64,000 nucleotides of DNA, taken from the NCBI RefSeq assembly GCF_023674465.1, contig NZ_CP098400.1:496001-560000 (forward strand), given 5' to 3'. A model generated the notes under the pieces. The model worked only from the letters and a program-made list of their open reading frames with translations, made no database searches and was not told the DNA's origin. The DNA comes from Xiashengella succiniciproducens (GTDB lineage: Bacteria > Bacteroidota > Bacteroidia > Bacteroidales > Marinilabiliaceae). The position numbers and the translations under genes are program-made. The stretch's first letter is position 1; every line of letters starts with the position of its first letter. Shown here piece after piece: positions 55,484 to 64,000 of the stretch.

Positions 55484-56794
55484 ATGAAGGTTTTGAAATT
55501 TGGCGGAACCTCAGTAGGTTCGGCAGAAAGAATTAAAGAGGTTGCCAGGCTTATTTGTGATGGTAAGCGCAAACTGGTAGTATTATCGGCTATGTCGGGT
55601 ACTACCAATACTTTGGTTGAGATTGCCAACTACCTGTACAAGAAGAATCATGATGCCGCCAATGAGATCATCAATAATCTTGAAAGCAAGTACTACGCTG
55701 AGATTGAAAGGCTTTACAGTACTAATGAATATAAGCAAAAGGGCCATGACCTGATACGTTGTCATTTTGACGAGATCAAAGCCTTTACTATGGATGTCTT
55801 TACAGTTAATGAGGAGAAGAGCATCCTGGCTCAGGGCGAGCTGATTTCTACTGCAATGATGAATTACTACCTGCTTGAGCAGGGTATCAAATCAGTTCTC
55901 CTGCCTGCCCTTGACTATATGAGAACCAACAAGAATGGTGAACCTGATCATATTTACATAAGGGAGAATCTGGTGCCCATGCTTGAGAAATATCCTGATG
56001 CTGAGATTTTTATTACTCAGGGATATATTTGCAGGAACGCCTTTGGAGAGGTCGATAATCTGCAACGTGGAGGAAGTGATTATTCCGCATCGTTAATCGG
56101 AGCCGCAATCAATGCTTCTGAAATCCAGATATGGACCGATATCGATGGTATGCATAATAATGACCCTCGTTTTGTTGAGGGTACCAGGTCTATTGCCGAA
56201 CTGTCTTTTGATGAGGCTGCAGAACTTGCATATTTTGGGGCCAAGATCCTGCACCCTACCAGTGTATTGCCTGCCAAACTGGGCAACATACCCGTACGCC
56301 TTCTCAATACCATGGATCCTGCTGCTCCCGGTACTTTGATTTCGGGTAATGAAACATCTGCCGGAATCAAGGCTATTGCTGCCAAGGATAATATCACTGC
56401 TATCCGAATCAAATCAGGTCGCATGCTATTTGCCTATGGTTTCATGAGAAAGATTTTCGAGATCTTCGAAAGCTACAAGACTCCTATCGATATGATCACC
56501 ACTTCCGAGGTTGGTGTTTCTGTTACAATCGACAATGACCGTTTCCTTAACGAGATCGTTGATGACCTCAAGAAATATGGTGCCGTAGAGATTGACACAG
56601 ACCAGGTAATTATCTGTATCGTAGGTGAACTGAGACGTGAAAACAAGGGCTATGCCGATCGTGTATTTAATGCACTTAAAGAGATTCCGATCAGGATGAT
56701 TTCTTATGGCGGAAGCGACCACAATATTTCTGTTCTTGTCGCTGCCGAATACAAGAAAGATGCCTTGAGAGCATTGAGTGCACACCTGTTTTAG
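55484..56794 (+). CDS. lysC: Aspartate kinase
   Basis: A 436-residue monofunctional aspartokinase, first enzyme of the aspartate pathway to lysine/diaminopimelate, threonine and methionine. It begins MKVLKFGGTSVGSAERIK, the nucleotide/aspartate motif; FITQGYICRN and LQRGGSDYSASLIGAAI are the other kinase motifs. From about 300 on are two ACT domains (ITAIRIKSG, IRMISYGGSDHNISVLV) expected to mediate feedback by an end product. Start chosen by motif and promoter position. It lies 28 bases before lysA, so the two likely form an operon for diaminopimelate/lysine supply. Confidence 0.94.
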   Translation: MKVLKFGGTSVGSAERIKEVARLICDGKRKLVVLSAMSGTTNTLVEIANYLYKKNHDAANEIINNLESKYYAEIERLYSTNEYKQKGHDLIRCHFDEIKAFTMDVFTVNEEKSILAQGELISTAMMNYYLLEQGIKSVLLPALDYMRTNKNGEPDHIYIRENLVPMLEKYPDAEIFITQGYICRNAFGEVDNLQRGGSDYSASLIGAAINASEIQIWTDIDGMHNNDPRFVEGTRSIAELSFDEAAELAYFGAKILHPTSVLPAKLGNIPVRLLNTMDPAAPGTLISGNETSAGIKAIAAKDNITAIRIKSGRMLFAYGFMRKIFEIFESYKTPIDMITTSEVGVSVTIDNDRFLNEIVDDLKKYGAVEIDTDQVIICIVGELRRENKGYADRVFNALKEIPIRMISYGGSDHNISVLVAAEYKKDALRALSAHLF

Positions 56795-56822
56795 TGTTGT
56801 ATAACCAAATAAAATACCCTAG

Positions 56823-57977
56823 ATGCAAAGTCGATTCCCACTTCCAAAATTCAGGGAGATAAAGACCCCATTTTATTATTATGACATGGAATTGCTGGAC
56901 CGCACCCTTGAAAGTCTTAGCAGGGAGGCCGGTAAATATGGCTTCGTGGTACACTATGCTGTAAAAGCCAATGCTAATCCTGTCATACTTGAAAAAATAA
57001 GGAATTACGGGCTGGGAATCGACTGTGTTAGCGGTTATGAGATTCGACGTGCTATTGATTGTGGATTCAAGCCCTCAGGCATTGTCTTTGCCGGTGTAGG
57101 GAAGTCAGATTGGGAAATTGAATTGGGGTTGGATAATGATATCGCCTGCTTCAACGTAGAATCAATTCCAGAGCTTGAGATCATAAATCAGATTGCTGCA
57201 TCGAAAGGTAAAACAGCCAGGGTTGCCCTCCGGGTCAACCCCAATGTGAATGCCCGTACTCACCACTATATAACTACCGGATTAAAGGAAAATAAGTTTG
57301 GTATCAATCAGTGGGATCTCGAAAAGGTTGTTACAAGTCTTGAGACTCTTACAAATATTAAACTAGAGGGTATTCACTTCCATATCGGTTCTCAGATTAC
57401 CGATATGCAGTCATTCCGCAACCTGTGCAACAGGGTTAGTGAGATAATGGATTGGTTTACCCAGAGACGCTACAATCTGAGGATTATTAATGTTGGTGGT
57501 GGACTGGGAATTGACTACCAGTATCCTGATGCAAATCCTGTTCCTGATTTTGAGAGCTATTTTAAAGTATTCAGGGACGGCATCAAACTAGGTGAGGGGC
57601 AGGAACTGCACTTCGAACTAGGGCGCGCAGTGGTTGGTCAGTGTGGTAGCCTTGTTACTCGTGTGTTATATGTAAAAGAAGGTGTCAAGACCAGGTTTGC
57701 TATCGTTGATGCAGGAATGACTGACCTTATAAGACCTGCTTTGTATCAGGCATATCATAAAATAGAGAATATCTCAAGTTCTGCTGCGGAAGAAAAGTAT
57801 GATGTTGTAGGACCAATATGTGAGTCGTCTGACAGTTTTGGAAAAGCTGTGTCCCTGCCTGAGACATCAAGGGGCGATGTACTTGTAATTCGTTCTGCAG
57901 GGGCCTACGGTGAGGTTATGGCTTCGCAATATAATCTAAGACCCCTGCCACACTGTGTCTTCTCAGACAGAGTGTGA
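56823..57977 (+). CDS. lysA: Diaminopimelate decarboxylase
   Basis: A 384-residue PLP enzyme of fold type III that converts meso-diaminopimelate to lysine. The PLP lysine is in VVHYAVKANANPVIL; further motifs are IHFHIGSQI, INVGGGLGIDY, ELGRAVVGQCG, and the active-site Cys in GPICESSDSFGK with Y in SAGAYGEVM. The Tyr-rich C-terminus is complete. Shorter than the E. coli enzyme (420) but typical of the Bacteroidota form. Paired with lysC. Confidence 0.94.
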   Translation: MQSRFPLPKFREIKTPFYYYDMELLDRTLESLSREAGKYGFVVHYAVKANANPVILEKIRNYGLGIDCVSGYEIRRAIDCGFKPSGIVFAGVGKSDWEIELGLDNDIACFNVESIPELEIINQIAASKGKTARVALRVNPNVNARTHHYITTGLKENKFGINQWDLEKVVTSLETLTNIKLEGIHFHIGSQITDMQSFRNLCNRVSEIMDWFTQRRYNLRIINVGGGLGIDYQYPDANPVPDFESYFKVFRDGIKLGEGQELHFELGRAVVGQCGSLVTRVLYVKEGVKTRFAIVDAGMTDLIRPALYQAYHKIENISSSAAEEKYDVVGPICESSDSFGKAVSLPETSRGDVLVIRSAGAYGEVMASQYNLRPLPHCVFSDRV

Positions 57978-57990
57978 CAGGGCTCCTGTA

Positions 57991-58290
57991 TTAGAATTCG
58001 TAGTCAACGCAAGCTCTTGTTTCAAGTATCTCACGTATCATTGCCGATACCTTCTGGTGTTCGGGATGTACTACATATGCTTTCAGACTGTCCCAGTCAG
58101 TGAACTCGCTGATCAGAGCCAGATCGTAAGTCTCCGATGGATTTGAGTTGATACCGACTTCAATATAGCCCAGTTCCTTAATCTTTGTTCTCAACCCCTC
58201 AAGCGCTTCTTTTATTGTAGCCATTTTCTTCGCCTTCTGATCGGCTGGAAGTTCACTCTTAAATTTAAAAAGTACAACGTGCTTTACCAT
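57991..58290 (-). CDS. Dabb-family (stress-responsive A/B barrel) protein
   Basis: A 99-residue dimeric alpha/beta-barrel protein. Family wording MVKHVVLFKFK, LGYIEVGINSNPSETYDLALISEFTDWDSLKAYVVHPEHQKV is clear. Function is not established; members occur in plants and bacteria under stress-induced control. Convergent with lysA and transcribed toward it. Confidence 0.9.
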   Translation of the reverse strand: MVKHVVLFKFKSELPADQKAKKMATIKEALEGLRTKIKELGYIEVGINSNPSETYDLALISEFTDWDSLKAYVVHPEHQKVSAMIREILETRACVDYEF

Positions 58291-58314
58291 TTGTAGTAAT
58301 TTATCGGTTATTTC

Positions 58315-59535
58315 TTATTTCTCTCTTATTAGGTGTACAGGACCCTGAAGTTTAATCTTCTCACCAGGATTATAGCCTTCGGCCTCAACAAAGTAGTAAT
58401 ATACCCCCGGAGGTGCATCTCCATTGCCAATGCTGCCATCCCATCCCTCAGCAGGATTGTCGGATTCGTATACTGTGCGTCCCCAGCGACTTACTATCTG
58501 CATTTTGAATTTACGTACTGACCTGTAATATACCCTAAACTGGTCATTCACCCCGTCTCCGTTTGGAGTAAAGGCATTGGGAGCCTCAAGTGCCAGATCC
58601 ATAATCAAAATTTCCAGTTCGGCTTCATCCATACAACCAGTCTCAAAGTTCTCGACAAAGAGCCTTACTGTATCCCTGCCTGCCGTTGTAAATACATGAA
58701 AGGGATCCTTCTCTCTCGAGGAGATACTACCCAGTCTCCATTCCCGGTTTGTCACCACTCCCTTGCTATTGTCAGTAAAGCGAATCTCCAACGGCGCAGA
58801 TCCACTGACTATTCCCATGTGCCCTTCATTGGGAACCTCCGGCTTTATCACTTCGTGCCCTATCATGGCCCTTACTGCAAAGGCAGTATGGGCTACCGGT
58901 TCACTACTCGCACTTTTCCCCAATGCCGGCAAAGCTACGGTAAGAGTATATTCATCATCACTGAAAGGTGCTTCTATTGAAACAAACTCATCCTTGCTTT
59001 CTCCCTCAATTCCCTGTGAGGAACTGATGCTGTATGTCAGGGGATATACGACAATATGAGAATTGCCGTCCAGGTCATAATATACAAGATTGCGAGTCTG
59101 GGCAGTTCCTACAAAGGTAAGATACTGACATGTACTTTCCTCTATTGAAACTGATGCACCAAGTATCTGGGGAACAAAGATCCAGCAGCGGTAGCTGCTG
59201 ATGATCTGGTCGGAGTTGATATCCCTGATGTTAAGCAGAATACCTCCTTCTATCAAGGGTGTATAGGTGCTTATTGTTCCATAGGCCAGAGGGATATCCC
59301 AACTGTCGCTGTTATTATTGAAGCCTAGCCATTCATATATATAGCTACCCTGTAGTGAAGTCCTGACTGTAAGTCCGGCAACCTGATTTACCAGATAAAT
59401 ACTGTCGGCCGGTACTGCAGTATTCTCAGCTTTCATATAAGGGGTGCTACTTTCCAGCAATAGCTGACCGGATGTCACGGTCATAAAGGATAGGAAAAAT
59501 AGAAGAAGAGTCGAGGTTTTCGGGAGTAAGTTCAT
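58315..59535 (-). CDS. Secreted PKD-domain protein with type B T9SS sorting domain
   Basis: A 406-residue exported protein; the start is the ATG at 59535, where the signal peptide begins (NLLPKTSTLLLFFLSFMTVTSGQ), not the longer frame to 59577. A PKD-like domain spans about 250-320 (SAPLEIRFTDNSKGVVTNREW). The C-terminal CHU_C/gliding-motility-associated domain reads APNAFTPNGDGVNDQFRVYYR, FKMQIVSRWGRTVYES and GWDGSIGNGDAPPGVYYYFVEA. This is the type B signal for secretion by the type IX system, here ending LQGPVHLIREK. With gldD and gldE it supports a T9SS in this organism. The role of the passenger part is unknown. Confidence 0.87.
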   Translation of the reverse strand: MNLLPKTSTLLLFFLSFMTVTSGQLLLESSTPYMKAENTAVPADSIYLVNQVAGLTVRTSLQGSYIYEWLGFNNNSDSWDIPLAYGTISTYTPLIEGGILLNIRDINSDQIISSYRCWIFVPQILGASVSIEESTCQYLTFVGTAQTRNLVYYDLDGNSHIVVYPLTYSISSSQGIEGESKDEFVSIEAPFSDDEYTLTVALPALGKSASSEPVAHTAFAVRAMIGHEVIKPEVPNEGHMGIVSGSAPLEIRFTDNSKGVVTNREWRLGSISSREKDPFHVFTTAGRDTVRLFVENFETGCMDEAELEILIMDLALEAPNAFTPNGDGVNDQFRVYYRSVRKFKMQIVSRWGRTVYESDNPAEGWDGSIGNGDAPPGVYYYFVEAEGYNPGEKIKLQGPVHLIREK

Positions 59536-59606
59536 AGTCCTGATGTTAGTACGGCTTTGATGCGCTAATTTACACAATTGCTAACGAAATTATGGGTGAT
59601 TAATTG

Positions 59607-59614
59607 TATTTTTG
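59607..59614 (+). promoter_or_regulatory. Promoter -7 element of the helicase gene
   Basis: TATTTTTG matches TAnnTTTG. It lies 33 bases before the GTG at 59648 and overlaps the TTG at 59612 that opens the longer frame, which argues against that longer start. Confidence 0.5.
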
Positions 59615-59647
59615 CCCATATACGAATTGGTAAATCAAGAACTGTCC

Positions 59648-61954
59648 GTGCCTGAATTTCTTCAACAACTAAATGATGCACAAAGGGAAGCAGTACTGTC
59701 GACAGATGGTCCAAACCTTGTTATTGCTGGTGCCGGCTCCGGAAAAACCCGTGTGCTGACATATCGCATTGCCTACCTGTTGTCAGGTAATGCAGCGCCA
59801 TGGAACATATTGGCGCTGACCTTTACAAACAAGGCAGCAGCTGAAATGAAGGAACGTATCGCATCACTTGTTGGAAGGGAAAGGGCTTCGCGTCTGTGGA
59901 TGGGCACTTTCCACTCAATATTCCTTAGAATACTAAGGGCTGAGCATGAGAGGACGGGATATCCAAGCAATTTCACAATCTACGATACTGGCGATTCGAA
60001 GAGTCTGATCAAGAGTATCCTCAATGAGATGGGGATAAAGGAGAAAGAATACAGGCCGGGTTTGGTACTTTCAAAGATCTCATCTGCCAAAAACAATCTG
60101 ATACTTCCTAATGCCTATGCCCGTGACCAGAAGAGGTTGATGAGTGATGCAGCTTCTAAGGTTCCCAGAGTACATGAGATTTATGCACGCTATATGAAGG
60201 AGTGCTACAAGGCCGGCGCAATGGATTTTGACGATCTGTTGCTCAATACGAATATTCTGTTTCGTGACCATCCGGATGTACTTGCCAAGTATTGCAACTT
60301 GTTTAAATACATTCTTGTAGATGAGTATCAGGACACCAATATGTCACAGTATCTGATAATCAGAAAGCTCGCTGAACCTGACAGGAATATTACCGTAGTG
60401 GGTGATGATGCTCAAAGTATCTATGGTTTCAGAGGAGCCAAGATAGAGAATATTCTGAATTTCCGTAATGATTATCCAGACTATAAGCTATTTAAACTGG
60501 AACAAAACTACCGTTCTACTCAGACCATTGTAAACGCTGCAAACAGTATTATCTCAAATAATAAGGGCCAGATCCGCAAACAGGTCTTTTCGGTCAACGA
60601 GGAGGGTGAGAAAATTCGTATACTGCAGGCTTATTCGGATGTTGAGGAAGGTTATCTGATAGCCAATGATATAGTGGCCAGAAAGGGCGGCGATGAAGCT
60701 TCTTTTAATGACTATGCAATTCTGTACCGTACCAATGCCCAGTCACGTATTTTTGAGGAGTCATTTCGTAAAGCCGGTATCCCTTACCGCATATATGGAG
60801 GACTTTCTTTCTATCAGCGTAAGGAAATCAAAGACTTGCTGGCTTATCTGCGAATGGCTATTAATCCAAGGGATGGTGAAGCACTTAAGAGGATAATCAA
60901 CTATCCTGCAAGGGGCATAGGTAAGACTACTCTTGACAGACTGGAAGCAACAGCTGTACATAATGATATTACTATATGGGAGGTGTTAAACCATCCAGGC
61001 ATTTCGGCTCTGGGCTTTAACAGCGGTACTTTGCGCAAGTTGGGTGCATTTACCGGTATTATCAAGGGCTTTGTTGCCAAGTCGGGCGAACTGGATGCAT
61101 ATAACATGACAACTGAAATACTGGCTACAAGTGGTTTATTAAAGGAATTGCAGTCAGATACTTCAACAGAAGGACGGGCAAGGTTTGAGAACGTTGATGA
61201 AATGCTAAACGCGGTGCGGGAGTTTTGTGATGCCCGCAAGGAGGCGGGCGAACCTGCTTCACTGACTGATTATCTGGCTGAGGTTTCCCTGATGACTGAC
61301 CAGGATAATGAGAATGAGGCTGAGAGTGAGAAGGTTACTTTGATGACTATTCACTCAGCCAAGGGCCTTGAGTTTCCGTATGTGTACATCGTAGGAATCG
61401 AGGAGGGTACCTTTCCTTCACCAATGTCGGGCTCCAATATGCAGGAACTTGAGGAAGAAAGACGCTTGTTTTATGTGGCAGTCACTCGAGCTGAGAAACG
61501 AGTTACCTTGTCCTATGCACGTAGCAGATTTAAGAATGGTGAGTTCAACTTCGTTAATCCCAGTCGTTTTCTTAGGGAGATCGATCAGAGTTATCTAAGC
61601 ATAGAAGAAAAGTCAGCGTTTGGTGGATCCGGAATGAGGGAGCAAAGTCAGGCACGCAAGCCCTTGTTTAATTTCTCTGATAGGCCAACGGAACCTTCAA
61701 GGCCAAAATTCAGTAGTAGCTTCAGCAACACTGTTTCGGGTTCTTCATCTGAGGGAGGAAGGTTTACCGACAGCAAGTTTTCCGAATTTGACAGGATAAG
61801 TGTGGGATGCAAGGTAGAGCATGAGCGTTTTGGTTTGGGAGAAGTGATTGCACTAGAAGGACAGGCTCCGGACACCAAGGCTCATGTAAGGTTTGAAAAT
61901 GCGGGAACTAAACAATTATTACTGAAGTTTGCCAAACTAAAAATATTGGGTTAG
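59648..61954 (+). CDS. UvrD/PcrA-type ATP-dependent DNA helicase
   Basis: A superfamily 1A helicase of about 768 residues, used in repair and replication restart. Visible motifs: Q-motif LNDAQREAV, Walker A AGAGSGKT, DEYQDTN (Walker B), GDDAQSIYGFRGA, EQNYRST, the motif with TIHSAKGLEFPYVYI, and VAVTRAEKRVTLSY. The C-terminal region (FDRISVGCKVEHERFGLGEVIALEG) is the SH3-like PcrA/UvrD tail. I set the start at GTG 59648 (MPEFLQQLNDAQREAV) because the promoter -7 element covers the earlier TTG. Confidence 0.93.
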   Translation: MPEFLQQLNDAQREAVLSTDGPNLVIAGAGSGKTRVLTYRIAYLLSGNAAPWNILALTFTNKAAAEMKERIASLVGRERASRLWMGTFHSIFLRILRAEHERTGYPSNFTIYDTGDSKSLIKSILNEMGIKEKEYRPGLVLSKISSAKNNLILPNAYARDQKRLMSDAASKVPRVHEIYARYMKECYKAGAMDFDDLLLNTNILFRDHPDVLAKYCNLFKYILVDEYQDTNMSQYLIIRKLAEPDRNITVVGDDAQSIYGFRGAKIENILNFRNDYPDYKLFKLEQNYRSTQTIVNAANSIISNNKGQIRKQVFSVNEEGEKIRILQAYSDVEEGYLIANDIVARKGGDEASFNDYAILYRTNAQSRIFEESFRKAGIPYRIYGGLSFYQRKEIKDLLAYLRMAINPRDGEALKRIINYPARGIGKTTLDRLEATAVHNDITIWEVLNHPGISALGFNSGTLRKLGAFTGIIKGFVAKSGELDAYNMTTEILATSGLLKELQSDTSTEGRARFENVDEMLNAVREFCDARKEAGEPASLTDYLAEVSLMTDQDNENEAESEKVTLMTIHSAKGLEFPYVYIVGIEEGTFPSPMSGSNMQELEEERRLFYVAVTRAEKRVTLSYARSRFKNGEFNFVNPSRFLREIDQSYLSIEEKSAFGGSGMREQSQARKPLFNFSDRPTEPSRPKFSSSFSNTVSGSSSEGGRFTDSKFSEFDRISVGCKVEHERFGLGEVIALEGQAPDTKAHVRFENAGTKQLLLKFAKLKILG

Positions 61955-62053
61955 CTTTGTCTTCTATCTGAACCTTTGCCTGTTGTCGTTAGTTGACATC
62001 TTCCCGCAAGTATTATTTCCGGAGTTATAAAAGAGTATTTTTAAAATTTTTCG

Positions 62054-62671
62054 ATGGATTACAATTCACAAAGAAAACAGCTTGTCCTTCCCGAGTATGG
62101 ACGTCATATTCACAAGATGGTTGAGTATGCAACCACCATTGAAGACAGGGATGAAAGGCTGAAGTGTGCTTATTCAATAATATCAGTGATGGGTAATCTT
62201 TTCCCTCACCTTCGTGATGTAAGTGATTTTAAGCACAAGCTATGGGATCACCTTGCATTGATGTCTGATTTCAAGCTTGATATCGACTATCCTTATGATG
62301 TAACAAAGATCAACCAATTTAGTACAACTCCTGACAAGGTTCCCTACAGTGACTACGTGATGACTTACAGGCATTACGGAAGATTGGTAGAGCAGATGAT
62401 AAAGAAGGCCTCCGGTATGGAAGAAGGCGAACTGAAGGATCATTTGGTGACCTTGATTGTTGGTCAGATGAAGAAGTCTCTGATTAACTGGAACAAGGAC
62501 AATGCTACTGATGAGAGGGTAATGGAAGATATTAAAAGGCTTTCTGGTGGAGCCCTGACTGCTGAGTCAAGGCATTTCAGAGGGTCGGGCGAACCCCGTG
62601 AAAACCAGAATGTACGCAACAATATTAATCGGAAGAAGCAACATTTTCAAAGAAACAAGGGCAGGGAATAG
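62054..62671 (+). CDS. DUF4290-family protein
   Basis: A 205-residue protein. The N-terminal half (MDYNSQRKQLVLPEYGRHI, MGNLFPHLRDVSDFKHKLWDHLALMSDF) is typical of DUF4290 and mostly helical; the last 30 residues are basic and Asn/Arg-rich (GEPRENQNVRNNINRKKQHFQR). No signal peptide; it is probably cytoplasmic and perhaps nucleic-acid-binding. The gene directly precedes murA, as commonly in Bacteroidota. Function is unknown. Confidence 0.88.
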   Translation: MDYNSQRKQLVLPEYGRHIHKMVEYATTIEDRDERLKCAYSIISVMGNLFPHLRDVSDFKHKLWDHLALMSDFKLDIDYPYDVTKINQFSTTPDKVPYSDYVMTYRHYGRLVEQMIKKASGMEEGELKDHLVTLIVGQMKKSLINWNKDNATDERVMEDIKRLSGGALTAESRHFRGSGEPRENQNVRNNINRKKQHFQRNKGRE

Positions 62672-62698
62672 ATTTAATTTGTACCAGCCGGCATATTT

Positions 62699-64000
62699 AT
62701 GAGTAGTTTTGAAATCACAGGCCCCTGCAGGATGTCGGGTGAGATTACACCACAGGGAGCAAAGAATGAGGCCTTGCAGGTAATTTGTGCCACATTGCTA
62801 ACCTCAGAGGAGGTAATAATAGACAATGTGCCTGACATTCTGGATGTCAATAATCTGATAGCACTGCTGAGAAAGATGGGAGTTGAGGTTAGATACCTTG
62901 GACCCAACAGATACAGTTTCAGGGCTGCAGATGTTGATATTCACTATATGCAGACTGATGATTTCAGATCAAGAGCTTCGTCTCTCAGAGGTTCCATTAT
63001 GATAATGGGCCCCTTGTTGGCCAGATATGGTATGGCATATTTCCCAAAACCTGGTGGTGACAAGATAGGCCGTCGCAGACTTGATACTCACTTTTTTGGA
63101 TTCACCGAACTGGGAGCACGCTTCGAGTTCAATTCCGACGAGATATTCTATACCGTTCATGCCGAAGAGCTTAAAGGCACTTATATGCTTCTTGATGAGG
63201 CCTCAGTGACCGGAACTGCTAATATTATCATGGCAGCAGTTTTGACTCCAGGCGTTACCACTATCTATAATGCTGCCTGTGAACCATATATTCAGCAACT
63301 ATGTAAGATGCTGAGTGCCATGGGCGCAAGGATCAATGGCATAGGTTCCAATTTGCTGACAATTACCGGAGTTGACAAACTAAAGGGCTGTTCACACAGG
63401 ATTCTGCCTGACATGATTGAGATTGGCTCATTCATTGGAATGGCTGCTATTACAAAGAGTGAGATTACTGTTAAGGATGCAGCACCTTCAGAACTTGGTA
63501 TTATACCAATGGCTTTCAGTCGCATGGGTATTAATTTTGAGATCAGAGGTGATGATATTTATATCCCGTCTCAGGAAGAATATGAGATTGATACATTTAT
63601 AGATGGTTCCATTATGACCATAGCAGATGCTCCATGGCCTGGTCTGACTCCTGACCTGCTGAGTGTCTTCCTGGTTGTTGCTACACAGGCCAAGGGAAGT
63701 GTACTTATTCACCAAAAAATGTTCGAGAGCCGTTTGTTTTTTGTGGATAAACTCATCGATATGGGAGCCAGTATTATCCTGTGCGACCCCCACAGGGCTA
63801 CTGTAATTGGACATAACCACAAAACTTCTCTCAGGGGTTGTGTAATGACTTCTCCGGATATCAGGGCTGGTGTAGCCTTGCTAATAGCCGCCCTGTCTGC
63901 AAAAGGTAAGAGTGTTATCCATAATATCGAACAGATAGACAGAGGGTATCAGAATATCGATACAAGGCTTAATCAACTTGGAGCATCTATTCGTCGCATT
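62699..64000 (+). CDS. murA: UDP-N-acetylglucosamine 1-carboxyvinyltransferase, runs off the window end
   Basis: MurA transfers enolpyruvate from PEP to UDP-GlcNAc, the first committed step of peptidoglycan. The frame opens at ATG 62699 (MSSFEITGPCRMSGEITPQGAKNEALQ) and runs 434 codons to the window edge without a stop, about full length. The motif GAKN with the substrate Lys is present, as are RASSLRGSIMIMGPLL and PDMIEIGSFIGMAA. The loop normally LPGGCAIG reads KPGGDKIG: Asp121 replaces the cysteine that fosfomycin alkylates. It follows DUF4290 by 27 bases. Confidence 0.94.
   Translation, partial: MSSFEITGPCRMSGEITPQGAKNEALQVICATLLTSEEVIIDNVPDILDVNNLIALLRKMGVEVRYLGPNRYSFRAADVDIHYMQTDDFRSRASSLRGSIMIMGPLLARYGMAYFPKPGGDKIGRRRLDTHFFGFTELGARFEFNSDEIFYTVHAEELKGTYMLLDEASVTGTANIIMAAVLTPGVTTIYNAACEPYIQQLCKMLSAMGARINGIGSNLLTITGVDKLKGCSHRILPDMIEIGSFIGMAAITKSEITVKDAAPSELGIIPMAFSRMGINFEIRGDDIYIPSQEEYEIDTFIDGSIMTIADAPWPGLTPDLLSVFLVVATQAKGSVLIHQKMFESRLFFVDKLIDMGASIILCDPHRATVIGHNHKTSLRGCVMTSPDIRAGVALLIAALSAKGKSVIHNIEQIDRGYQNIDTRLNQLGASIRRI

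Noticed and set aside
1-64000. CRISPR arrays, tRNA and rRNA genes
   Set aside because: No regularly spaced repeats and no cloverleaf or rRNA sequence were seen in the intergenic stretches.

Overview
The window is chromosomal DNA from a member of the Bacteroidota, most likely of the Bacteroidales/Marinilabiliales group. The evidence is gene content: gldD and gldE next to ssb, a protein with a type B type-IX-secretion sorting domain, SusC-type and DUF4374 outer-membrane proteins, a hybrid two-component regulator of the polysaccharide-locus type, a GGGP synthase, and DUF4924, DUF4290 and DUF5686 proteins. Several upstream regions carry the Bacteroidota promoter signature TTTG-N19/20-TAnnTTTG.

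Layout. 1-1.7 kb: end of citrate synthase, then an orphan carA. 1.7-2.5 kb: a TerC remnant in otherwise empty DNA. 2.5-6.3 kb: a TonB receptor plus DUF4374 lipoprotein pair resembling the XusA/XusB xenosiderophore uptake system. 6.5-17.4 kb: minus-strand housekeeping block (lpxA, a sigma-54 activator-like regulator without a DNA-binding domain, ppx, an ABC exporter pair, an Rrf2/RIC stress pair, then ssb-gldE-gldD-PPTase-GGGPS). 17.5-24.2 kb: a glycan-utilisation island in decay, with a secreted protein and a GH43 enzyme on the plus strand and, on the minus strand, an intact GH16 enzyme, a collapsed SusC chimera and a broken hybrid two-component regulator. 24.5-26.6 kb: HU, a 29-residue AURKAIP1/COX24-type protein and RNase G.

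26.6-34.7 kb is mobile DNA. An IS1182-family element follows RNase G. Next to it is a 6.3-kb composite structure bounded by two degenerate IS1380-family copies in direct orientation and flanked by a 5-bp direct repeat, TGTTA. Its cargo is a GH43 gene and a GH127 gene, the latter carrying two in-frame stop codons. 34.7-48.3 kb: HD-domain protein, a phosphatase-fold protein that appears to have lost its active site, an aminotransferase, a DUF5686 protein, valS, dsbD-like and two tandem OmpA-type proteins. 48.4-54.2 kb: the minus-strand series engB, prs, rplY, pth, an S4-domain protein and DUF4924, the last split by a complete IS1380-family element with a 5-bp duplication, TAATA. 54.3-64 kb: manA, lysC-lysA, a Dabb protein, a gliding/T9SS cargo protein, a UvrD-type helicase, DUF4290 and murA (running off the end; Asp at the fosfomycin-target Cys position).

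The cargo of the glycan island (GH16, GH43) and of the composite element (GH43, GH127) points to a plant- or algal-polysaccharide feeder. Regulator and transporter of the first locus and the GH127 of the second are broken, so both loci look like they are being lost. No CRISPR array, rRNA or tRNA gene was seen.
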